Part shown: positions 1 to 6,918 of the stretch, one piece after another
Numbering within the stretch: position 1 is the stretch's first letter
How the letters are laid out: each line of letters opens with the position of its first letter
Origin: CAWGOF01 sp963824225
GTDB lineage: Bacteria > Acidobacteriota > Polarisedimenticolia > Polarisedimenticolales > Polarisedimenticolaceae
Assembly (NCBI GenBank): GCA_963824225.1
Contig: CAWGOF010000003.1
Coordinates: forward strand, 124,001 to 188,000
Reading direction: 5' to 3'
DNA: 64,000 nt
The notes under the pieces: model-generated
What the model was told of the DNA's origin: nothing
Databases searched by the model: none
What the model saw: the letters and a program-made list of their open reading frames with translations, nothing else
Position numbers and translations under genes: made by a program

Positions 1-774
1 AGCCGCAACGCTGCGCGCCGTGTACGGACTGTTGCTGATCGGGGCGCTCGAGCCGGCCGACGGATCGCAAGCGGCTCGGGGCGCGCGGGCCGACGTCGTC
101 AGCCGGGACGAGGCCCAGGCGCGCGTCGGGCGCGCGCTCGGCGCCGACCACTACGCCGTGCTCGGCGTCAAGACCGACGGCGCGCCCGCCGAGATCCGCG
201 ATGCGTACTACTTCCTGGCTCGCCGCTATCATCCCGACCGCTTCCGGACCGGTCCGCTCGGCGACATGCTCGGCGAGATCGAGCACTACTTCCGCCAGGT
301 CACCGAGGCGTACAACACGCTGATCGACCCCGAGCGCCGCAAGCAGTACGACGACGAGGCGTCCGAGCGGGTCCAGGGGGCGCGCAAGGATCCGCAGCAG
401 GACGTGCACTACCTGGCCAAGCAGAACCACATCCGGGGTCTGCGGCTCACCGAGCGTCGGCAGTACGTGGAAGCGGTGCGGTCGTTCGAGAACGCGATCC
501 AGCTCGACCCGTCGAAGGCCACGTACCATCTCGACCTCGGTCGCGTGCTGGCGCTCCATCCGCTGCGCCGCGCCGACGCCGAGGTCGCGCTGTCGAAGGC
601 GGTCGAGCTCGATCCGGCGCTCGTCGACGGCTACCTCGCGCTCGCCGACCTGTACCGGCGCCTCGATCGTCCCGAGGACGCGATGGGGATGTCCGCGAGG
701 CGCTGCGCTGGGACCCCGATCACAGCGACGCCGCGGATGGGCTGCGCGAGCTGTCGCCGCGCGCGCGGAGCTAA
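1..774 (+). CDS. J-domain / TPR protein, 5' partial, one frameshift
   Basis: The reading frame is open to the window edge, so the true start lies upstream. The visible part opens with a short stretch (LRAVYGLLLIGALE) resembling the end of a DUF4388-type N-terminal domain, followed by a J-domain (DHYAVLGV with the HPD motif in RRYHPDRF) and TPR-like helices (AVRSFENAIQLDPSKATYHL, then a second copy). J-domains stimulate Hsp70 ATPase, and the TPRs probably bind a partner. The frame breaks near 683-690, where four Gs probably should be five. The corrected frame reads DVREALRWDPDH and stops at the TAA at 772-774. The next gene follows five bases later. The family call is firm; the DUF4388 part is inference. 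Confidence 0.8.
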   Translation, partial: SRNAARRVRTVADRGARAGRRIASGSGRAGRRRQPGRGPGARRARARRRPLRRARRQDRRRARRDPRCVLLPGSPLSSRPLPDRSARRHARRDRALLPPGHRGVQHADRPRAPQAVRRRGVRAGPGGAQGSAAGRALPGQAEPHPGSAAHRASAVRGSGAVVRERDPARPVEGHVPSRPRSRAGAPSAAPRRRRGRAVEGGRARSGARRRLPRARRPVPAPRSSRGRDGDVREALRWDPDHSDAADGLRELSPRARS

Positions 775-779
775 CGCGC

Positions 780-1265
780 GTGCCGTTCCTGATCGACGGC
801 GACAACCTGCTCGGCACGTGGCCCGGTCGGTCGCGCTCGGACGCCGAGCGCCGGGCGCTCGCCGGCCAGGTCGAACGGGCGTTGCGCGGGAGGCGCGCCG
901 TCGTGGTGTTCGACGGTCTGGCCCGCAACGACGCGGGGTTCCCCGGCGAGGTGCGCTTCTCCGGGCCTGGAACGCCGGCCGACGACGTCATCCTGGCGCT
1001 CCTGTCGCAGGAGACCGATCGTCGCGGCTGGGTCGTCGTGACGAGCGACCGATCGCTGGGCGACCGGTGCCGGCACCTCGGGGCGCGGGTCGAACGCTGC
1101 GATCGGTTCCGCGGCCGCCTGTCCGATGCGCCGGGGTCCGAGAAGCCGGAGCGGGTCGAGGACCTGGCGGACTGGCTCACCGCCTTCGGCGAGCCGGTCA
1201 GCGAAGCGTCACCACCGTCGCCCCGTCGCCGCCCTCGCGGTCCTGACCGGGACGGTGGGCGCTGA
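780..1265 (+). CDS. NYN-domain (YacP-like) RNase
   Basis: A 161-residue protein of the NYN/YacP (DUF901) family, PIN-like nucleases implicated in RNA processing. Acidic metal-binding positions are visible in IDGDN (residues 5-9), VVFDG (42-46), the ADD pair near 64 and VVTSDRSLGDR near 84-94, the usual spacing for the fold. The GTG start lies five bases after the J-domain gene, so the two are probably co-transcribed. The last 68 bases overlap the 3' end of mutS2 on the other strand, a convergent overlap. The low-complexity Arg/Pro tail is probably not part of the fold. Confidence 0.8.
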   Translation: MPFLIDGDNLLGTWPGRSRSDAERRALAGQVERALRGRRAVVVFDGLARNDAGFPGEVRFSGPGTPADDVILALLSQETDRRGWVVVTSDRSLGDRCRHLGARVERCDRFRGRLSDAPGSEKPERVEDLADWLTAFGEPVSEASPPSPRRRPRGPDRDGGR

Positions 1266-3615
1266 CGTGAACGTGGCGGTCGAGGAACGCGCGAACCGCC
1301 TTGCGCAAGCGTCCCGTGCCGTGACCATGCACGACGCGCACCTCCGCCAGGTCCGCGAGCGCCGCACGGTCGAGGAACGCGTCGAGGCGCTCGAGCGCAT
1401 CCTCGACCGACGAGCCGAGCAGCAGGATCTCGGTCGGCGGGTCGTCCTCGGTCGAGGGGACGCGCGCGCGCGGCGGCTCCCGGCGTGACGCGCGGGTCGA
1501 CGCTTTCGGCTCGTCGGCCGGAGCGTCGGGCGCCCGCAGGTCCGAGCGCGAGACCGTGAACGGCACCTGGCCGAGCAGCACCTCGACCTGCGCACCGCGC
1601 ACGGCGACGACTCGCCCGTCCCGTCCGAGCGACGCCACGTGCACGCGCTGGCCCTCGACCGGGGCGTCGATCGGCTCCCGCCCGACCCCGGGCGCGCGTC
1701 CGACGCTCGCTTCGAGCGCCGCGTGGCGTTCGTGCACGCGCCCGGACCGCCGCTCGGCGGCCCGGACCGCTTGCGGCGGCGCGCCGCGGGCCTCGATCTC
1801 GGCGATCGCCCGCCGGCTCTCGGCGTCGAACGCGGCGAGGGCCCGGGCCAGCGCCGCCGCCGCGTCGCGCTGAGCACTCTCGAGCGCCGCGACCCGCGCT
1901 CGCTCGGCACGCTCGTTGGACTCGAGTGCCGCGACCCGCAGCGCCTCGAGCTCCGCGGCGCGTACGTCGAGCTCCGCCGCGCGCTCGCGGAGCCGGGTCA
2001 CGAGATCCTCGCTGCGGGCCGCGGTGTCTCCGAGCCAGGTCCGGGCGCGCCCGACGATCGACGCATCGAGTCCCACGCGACGCGCGATGTCGAGCCCGGC
2101 CGAGATCCCGGCTGCGCCCGCGACCACCCGGAACGTCGGTCGCAGCTCGATCGGATCGAACTCGAGCGCCGCGCTCTCGACGCCCGGTTCGGTCAACGCC
2201 CAGGTCTTGATCTCGGCCTGGTGCGTCGTCACGGCGACCGTGTAGCCCGGCCGTCTGAGCTGCTCGAGGATCGCGAGAGACAGCGCCGCACCCTCGCGGG
2301 GCTCGGTTCCCGTGCCGATCTCGTCGAGCAGGAAGAGACACGGGGGGCGGGCGTCGCGCAGATAGCCGGCGACGGCGCGGACGTGCGCGGTGAACGTCGA
2401 CAGGTCCGCGGCGATCGATTGGCGGTCCCCGACGTCGGCCCGGATCTGCCGGAACGCCGGCAGGCGCGCCGCGCGCGCGGGGAGCGGGATCGCCGCTTGC
2501 GCGAGGAGCGCGGCGAGGCCGAGCGTCTTGAGCGCGACCGTCTTTCCGCCGGCATTCGGCCCCGAGAGCACGAGCACGCGATCGGCCGGGTCGAGTCGGA
2601 GGTCGAGGGGCACGCAGCGTCCGCCGCTCTCGGCGCCGCCGCTCTCGGCGAGCCGGCGCTCGAGCAGCGGATGTCGGGCCTCGACGATGTCGATCGGCTC
2701 CGCCGCGCCGACCTCGGCCAGGACGCCATCGATCTCGCGGCCGAAGAGCGCGCGGGCCTGCAGCGCATCGAGCCACGCCAGAGCGTCGATCGCCCGGATC
2801 AGGTCGTCGCGCCGCCGGGCCAGGCCCTGGCTGAACGCGCGCAGCAGGCGCTCGATCTCGCGCGTTTCGCGCTCGCGCAGCCGGACGATCTCGTTGTTCG
2901 CGTCGACCGCCTCGAGCGGCTCGACGAACTGCGTCGCGCCGGAGGACGACGAGGCGTGGACGATGCCGGCGACCGGGCGCGGGGAATCGGTGCGGATCGG
3001 GATCACGAACCGCCCGTTGCGCTCGGTCACGAAGTCGTCGCGCACGACGCTCTCGCTGCTCGGCTCGCGGGCGAACGACAGGAGCTGTCGCTCGAGCCGC
3101 TCGGTGCGTCTGCGCCGGGACGCTCGGACCTCGCGCAGCTCGTCGCTCGCGTCGTCGCGGATCGAGCCGTCGGGGTCGATCGCCCGGAGGATCGGCAGCG
3201 CTTCGCGGCGCAGATCGGGCAGCCCGGCGGACCGGGCGTGGAGCTTCGGCATCGCGGTCCGGTCGAGCTGGCCGAGCGCCCGCGCCAGGTCGGTCGCGGC
3301 GACGGCGACGCGCGCGATGTCGCACAGACTCGAGGCGCCGAGGGCCGCGCCCTCGACCGCGAGCGCCGCCAGGGCCGGCCCCGGATCAGGCAGGCCGGAC
3401 GGGACGAGCGGACCCTCGCGGTCCAGGTGCTGGCCCACCTCGCGCACGGCGGCGACCTCGTGTGCGATCGCGTCGACCGCCGACCACGGCACCGTCGCCC
3501 GAATCCGGGCGCGGCCGGGCTCGGTCCGAGCGTGCTCGGCGATCCACGCGAGGACAAAGTCGAAGCCGAGCACCTCGCGGGTGCCCGGGTCGAGGTCGAG
3601 CGGCAGGTCGTCCAA
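1198..3615 (-). CDS. mutS2: MutS2 ATPase/endonuclease
   Basis: MutS2 is a MutS paralogue that binds branched DNA or collided ribosomes; it is not the mismatch repair MutS. The protein has the MutS core, a Walker A motif GPNAGGKT near residue 352, the LFLLDEIGTGTEP Walker B/signature region, a long Ala/Arg/Glu-rich coiled arm, and a C-terminal Smr nuclease domain (VVHGHGTGRLRKAVR near residue 760). I chose the TTG at 3615 as start: GAGGGG lies eight bases upstream and the protein then begins next to the conserved GFDFVLAWIAEHA. A longer frame reaches 3741 but runs through what looks like the promoter. The length, about 805 residues, is normal. Divergent from pilT. Confidence 0.9.
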   Translation of the reverse strand: MDDLPLDLDPGTREVLGFDFVLAWIAEHARTEPGRARIRATVPWSAVDAIAHEVAAVREVGQHLDREGPLVPSGLPDPGPALAALAVEGAALGASSLCDIARVAVAATDLARALGQLDRTAMPKLHARSAGLPDLRREALPILRAIDPDGSIRDDASDELREVRASRRRRTERLERQLLSFAREPSSESVVRDDFVTERNGRFVIPIRTDSPRPVAGIVHASSSSGATQFVEPLEAVDANNEIVRLRERETREIERLLRAFSQGLARRRDDLIRAIDALAWLDALQARALFGREIDGVLAEVGAAEPIDIVEARHPLLERRLAESGGAESGGRCVPLDLRLDPADRVLVLSGPNAGGKTVALKTLGLAALLAQAAIPLPARAARLPAFRQIRADVGDRQSIAADLSTFTAHVRAVAGYLRDARPPCLFLLDEIGTGTEPREGAALSLAILEQLRRPGYTVAVTTHQAEIKTWALTEPGVESAALEFDPIELRPTFRVVAGAAGISAGLDIARRVGLDASIVGRARTWLGDTAARSEDLVTRLRERAAELDVRAAELEALRVAALESNERAERARVAALESAQRDAAAALARALAAFDAESRRAIAEIEARGAPPQAVRAAERRSGRVHERHAALEASVGRAPGVGREPIDAPVEGQRVHVASLGRDGRVVAVRGAQVEVLLGQVPFTVSRSDLRAPDAPADEPKASTRASRREPPRARVPSTEDDPPTEILLLGSSVEDALERLDAFLDRAALADLAEVRVVHGHGTGRLRKAVRAFLDRHVHVSAHRPGQDREGGDGATVVTLR

Positions 3616-3643
3616 CGCTGGATCCCCTCGCGGCCGGGGCGGG

Positions 3644-3652
3644 AGTATCGCA
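3644..3652 (-). promoter_or_regulatory. Candidate extended -10 promoter of mutS2
   Basis: On the minus strand this reads TGC-GATACT, a TG-N extended -10 element, about 30 bases before the TTG start with the ribosome binding site in between. No convincing -35 is seen. It supports the shorter mutS2 start. Confidence 0.45.
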
Positions 3653-3661
3653 CGCCCGCGT

Positions 3662-3690
3662 TTGACTGACCGCCGGCCCCTCCCCATATT
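3662..3690 (+). promoter_or_regulatory. Candidate sigma-70 promoter of pilT
   Basis: TTGACT at 3662-3667 and CATATT at 3685-3690 are separated by exactly 17 bases, upstream of the pilT ATG at 3741. It sits in the divergent gap with mutS2. Confidence 0.6.
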
Positions 3691-3740
3691 TGCCACCGTT
3701 CGGGGCGTCTCGCGAGCCGGGCGCCCGACGACGTGGGGCA

Positions 3741-5222
3741 ATGAGCCAGAACCCGCTGCGGATCGACGACCTCCTGCGCTTCATGGTGCAGCAACAGGCG
3801 TCCGACCTGCACATCAAGCCGATGCGCCCGCCGCTCATGCGGCTCGGGGGGAAGCTCCTCCCGCTCAAGACCGAGCCGCTGAAGCCCGAGGTGATCAGCC
3901 AGCTGCTCGACGCGATCGTCCCCGAGCAGCTGCGACCGGTGCTCGAATCGCAGCAGGCGATCGACTTCGGCTACAGCCTGGCCGGGCTGTCCCGGTTCCG
4001 CGCCTCCGTGTTCCAGCAGCGCGGCACCCGCTCGGCGGTGTTCCGCCGCGTGCCGTTCGACTTCCCGACGCTCGAGGATTGGGGCCTACCCCCGGTCCTC
4101 ACGCAGTTCGCCACGCTGCCCCAGGGTCTCGTGCTCATCACCGGCCCGACCGGCTCGGGCAAGTCCTCGACGCTCGCGGCGCTGATCCGGCTGATCGCCA
4201 CGACACGCCTCGTGCACATCGTCACCGTCGAGGACCCGATCGAGTTCCTGCTCTCGGACGGTGTCGGCGCCGTGACCCAGCGCGAGGTCGGCACCGACAC
4301 GCCGAGCTTCGCCATCGCGCTGCGCAACGCGCTGCGCCAGGACCCCGACGTGATCATGGTCGGCGAGATGCGCGACGCGGCGACGATGCAGACCGTGCTC
4401 ACCGCGGCCGAGACCGGGCACCTGGTGTTCTCCACGGTCCACACGAACAGCGCCGTGCAGACGATCGACCGGATCGTCGACTCGTTCCCCGAGGGCAACC
4501 ACCGGCAGATCCGGCAGCAGCTGGCCGCCGTGCTGCAGGCCGTGGTGTCGATGAAGCTCGTCGAGCGCGCCGACGGCAAGGGCCTCGTGGCGGCGATCGA
4601 GATCCTGCTGCGCACGCCGCGCGTGTCGAAGCTGATCCTCGAGGGCAACCTGGAAGCGCTCGAGGAGGAGCTCGAGAACAGCGTCTCGTACCACAAGATG
4701 CAGTCGATGAATCAGTCGCTCGCCGCGCTCGTCGTGAACCGGGTGGTCTCGCTCGAGGCCGCGCTCGCGTCGAGCACGAACCCCGGCGACCTGGACTTGA
4801 TCCTGCGCAAGCTGCTGTACGCCGCCGGAGCGAAGGACGCACAGGAGGCACAGGAGGATGGGGCCGTGACCGAACCGTTGAGCGACTTCTCGAAGATTTT
4901 CGAGCTGCAGGAGATCAAGAAGGCCTACGAGGAGCAGGAGGAGCGGCACCGCGGCGAGCTGACCGAGCGCGAGGCCGAGATCGCGCGCCTCGAGCAACAG
5001 GTCCGGTCGCAGCAGACCGAGGGCAGCGGCACGTCGGACGAGGCCGCGCGCGTGCAGGCCGAGCACGATCGAATGGCCCAGCAGCTGCAGCTCGTGCGAC
5101 AGGAGTACGAGGCCAAGATCGAGCGGCTCAACGCACGCATCCGCGAGCTATCGGGTAACGCCGCGCGACCCGCGCAGCCCGCGGCCGCCGAGTCCGAGCG
5201 CCGGGGGTTCTTCCGCCGCTGA
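3741..5222 (+). CDS. pilT: PilT-like retraction ATPase with C-terminal coiled coil
   Basis: This is a hexameric ATPase of the GspE/PilT superfamily that would power type IV pilus retraction at the inner membrane. It shows the PilT N-terminal motif ASDLHIKPMRPPLMRLGG, Walker A GPTGSGKSS at about residue 135, the Asp box EDPIEF, Walker B DVIMVGEMRD near 203 and the His box GHLVFSTVHTN. The core ends near residue 380. About 110 extra residues follow, rich in Glu, Gln, Arg and Ala with heptad spacing (coiled coil about 384-474), ending in a short basic FFRR. Ordinary PilT proteins are about 350-380 residues and lack this tail. It sits 20 kb from the pilus cluster. Confidence 0.85.
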   Translation: MSQNPLRIDDLLRFMVQQQASDLHIKPMRPPLMRLGGKLLPLKTEPLKPEVISQLLDAIVPEQLRPVLESQQAIDFGYSLAGLSRFRASVFQQRGTRSAVFRRVPFDFPTLEDWGLPPVLTQFATLPQGLVLITGPTGSGKSSTLAALIRLIATTRLVHIVTVEDPIEFLLSDGVGAVTQREVGTDTPSFAIALRNALRQDPDVIMVGEMRDAATMQTVLTAAETGHLVFSTVHTNSAVQTIDRIVDSFPEGNHRQIRQQLAAVLQAVVSMKLVERADGKGLVAAIEILLRTPRVSKLILEGNLEALEEELENSVSYHKMQSMNQSLAALVVNRVVSLEAALASSTNPGDLDLILRKLLYAAGAKDAQEAQEDGAVTEPLSDFSKIFELQEIKKAYEEQEERHRGELTEREAEIARLEQQVRSQQTEGSGTSDEAARVQAEHDRMAQQLQLVRQEYEAKIERLNARIRELSGNAARPAQPAAAESERRGFFRR

Positions 5223-5236
5223 CGGCGTCGCGCCGC

Positions 5237-5255
5237 GGCCGCAGCCGCTGCGGCC
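5237..5255. terminator. Hairpin between convergent pilT and hfq
   Basis: A perfect 8-base stem (GGCCGCAG / CTGCGGCC) with a 3-base loop lies just after pilT and touches the hfq stop codon. It could end transcription from both sides. There is no T-run, so a Rho-independent role is uncertain. Confidence 0.4.
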
Positions 5256-5539
5256 TAGTCCGACGACCCGCCCGGCCCGGCCGTTCCCGCGTGGACCGCG
5301 CGACGCTCCGGCTCCCCCGGCCCGTCCGCCGGAAACCGTGCCGTCGTCACCGTCGCGATCGCGTGCTTGAACAGGATCAGCTCGCCGTACTGATTCTCGA
5401 GCAGCACGGTGAACTTGTCGAACGACTTGATCCGGCCGGTCAGCTTCTTGCCATTGCCCAAGAACACGGTGACGACGCTGCGCGACTTGCGCGCCTCGTT
5501 GAAGAAGTCGTTCTGCAGGTTGCGGGCCTCGCCTTCCAT
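5255..5539 (-). CDS. hfq: RNA chaperone Hfq
   Basis: Hfq forms a hexameric ring that pairs small RNAs with mRNAs. The Sm fold is clear: NLQNDFFNEARKS, then VTVFLGNGKKLTGRIKSFDKF (Sm1) and FKHAIATVTT (Sm2, where most Hfq proteins have KHAIST). The tail of about 28 residues is Gly/Pro/Ala-rich. The ATG is preceded by GGAGGG seven bases upstream. In many bacteria hfq lies next to miaA, as here; an extended -10 in the 67-base gap suggests it can also be transcribed alone. Confidence 0.95.
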   Translation of the reverse strand: MEGEARNLQNDFFNEARKSRSVVTVFLGNGKKLTGRIKSFDKFTVLLENQYGELILFKHAIATVTTARFPADGPGEPERRAVHAGTAGPGGSSD

Positions 5540-5572
5540 TCGGGGACCCTCCACCGTCTTCGGGCGTGCGCG

Positions 5573-5581
5573 AGTATACCA
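5573..5581 (-). promoter_or_regulatory. Candidate extended -10 promoter of hfq
   Basis: The minus strand reads TGG-TATACT, an extended -10, about 34 bases before the hfq ATG and just after the miaA stop. The -35 region is weak. Confidence 0.5.
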
Positions 5582-5606
5582 CGTGACGCGGTCGCTCTTT
5601 CGTCGC

Positions 5607-6536
5607 TCACGCCATGCGTGTCGCGTGCCACAGCGCGAGCGCACGCTCGACGATCCGCTCGCGCGGCCAAGCCGCGTCGAGCCACTCGACCCGCGGCTCG
5701 CGCCGGAACCACGTGAGCTGGCGCTTCGCGTAGCGTCGCGTGCTGCGCTGCACCTGCGGCAGGACGTCGAGCGGATCGACGCCGGCGGCGAGCGCCTCGA
5801 CGACCTCGCGATAGCCGATCGCCTTGAGCGCGTTCGCCCCGGCCGGGACGCCCGAGGCCAGGAGCGTGCGTACCTCCTGGACCAGCCCGCCATCGAAGAA
5901 CCGCACCACGCGCTCGTCGAGCGCGCGGAACAGCGCGGCGCGTTCGAGCGTCAGACCGAGCTTGAGCGTGGCGAAGCGCTCGACGCCCGAGTCGAACGAG
6001 CCCTCGTCGCGCAGCCGCTCGCTCCACGTGCGGTCGGTTCCGAGACCGAGCTCGAGCGCGCGCAGGACCCGCTGGCGGTCGCCGGGCGCGATCCGCCCGG
6101 CCGAGGCGCGATCGATGCGTGCGAGCCAGCGGTGCAGGCGCTCGACGCCCCAGCGGTCGGCCGCGGCGCGCAGCCGGGAGCGCAGCGGCTCGTCCCGCGG
6201 CGGCAGCGCGACGATCCCGCGCAGCAGTCCGCGCAGGTACAGGCCGGTTCCGCCGACGACGATCGGCACGCGGCGCTGAGCGGCGATCGCGGCGATCGCT
6301 CGCTCGGCGCGGTCGACGAACTCGGCGAGCGAGAAATCTCGCCGCGGATCGACCTCGTCGAGCAGATGGTGCGGGACGGTTCGGCGATCCGCGACGCTGG
6401 GCTTGGCCGTCGCCGCGTCGAGGCCGCGGTAGATCTGGAGCGCGTCGCAGCCGACGATCTCGCCGTCGAGAGCCCGGGCCAGCTCGAGCGCCAGGTCGGA
6501 CTTGCCGGTGCCGGTCGGACCGACGACGACGAGCAC
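5607..6536 (-). CDS. miaA: tRNA dimethylallyltransferase MiaA
   Basis: MiaA adds a dimethylallyl group to A37 of tRNAs that read codons starting with U. The P-loop GPTGTGKSDLALELA lies at the N terminus. The family motifs DALQIYRGLD, VPHHLLDEVDP, VVGGTGLYLRGLL, GDRQRVLRALE and ALKAIGYREV follow, and the tail has TRRYAKRQLTWFR. The length, 309 residues, is typical. The start is the GTG at 6536, five bases after the TGA of the upstream small membrane-protein gene, so they are coupled. hfq follows downstream. Confidence 0.93.
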   Translation of the reverse strand: MLVVVGPTGTGKSDLALELARALDGEIVGCDALQIYRGLDAATAKPSVADRRTVPHHLLDEVDPRRDFSLAEFVDRAERAIAAIAAQRRVPIVVGGTGLYLRGLLRGIVALPPRDEPLRSRLRAAADRWGVERLHRWLARIDRASAGRIAPGDRQRVLRALELGLGTDRTWSERLRDEGSFDSGVERFATLKLGLTLERAALFRALDERVVRFFDGGLVQEVRTLLASGVPAGANALKAIGYREVVEALAAGVDPLDVLPQVQRSTRRYAKRQLTWFRREPRVEWLDAAWPRERIVERALALWHATRMA

Positions 6537-6541
6537 TCGCG

Positions 6542-6871
6542 TCAGCTGCGGCCCGACGCGCGCTGCCGTCCCGCGTGCTGATGGTCCCGGGTCTCGTTCA
6601 CCGTCGCTCGCAGGTGATCGAGGCAGTAGGTGTGCCCGCGCTCGGTCGGCGCTCCGCATCGTACGCAGCGTCCTCGTCGCACCCATCGCAGCCCCGGCAC
6701 GATCGCCGTCAGGACGAGGCTCGTGAGGAAGCAGATCCCTCCGACCTTGAACAGCGGTCCGAACCACGCGTCGGACGTCACGGGGAGGATCCACCCGATC
6801 TCGCCGGCGATCAAGGCCCACGCCGCAGCGGCCAGGATCGACAGCCCGAGGTAGCGCAGGGAGCGGTCCAC
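6542..6871 (-). CDS. Small membrane protein with zinc-ribbon-like cysteines
   Basis: I do not recognise this 109-residue protein. It has two predicted membrane helices (about residues 8-30 and 40-62) followed by a cytoplasmic tail with CVRCGAPTERGHTYC, a Cys-X2-Cys ... Cys-X2-His pattern (ending CLDH) that could bind zinc. The rest of the tail is polar. It lies directly upstream of miaA, five bases apart. The GTG start has no ribosome binding site, and an A/T-rich TAAATT lies seven bases upstream, so the message might be leaderless. Confidence 0.6.
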   Translation of the reverse strand: MDRSLRYLGLSILAAAAWALIAGEIGWILPVTSDAWFGPLFKVGGICFLTSLVLTAIVPGLRWVRRGRCVRCGAPTERGHTYCLDHLRATVNETRDHQHAGRQRASGRS

Positions 6872-6918
6872 GGGGCAAATTTAGGTCCGTCGCCTGCGGC
6901 TGCGCCACGGCGTCCGCT

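Noticed and set aside
3616..3741. A longer mutS2 starting at 3741
   Set aside because: The extra 42 residues have no counterpart in MutS2 and would cover the promoter and ribosome binding site of the TTG start.
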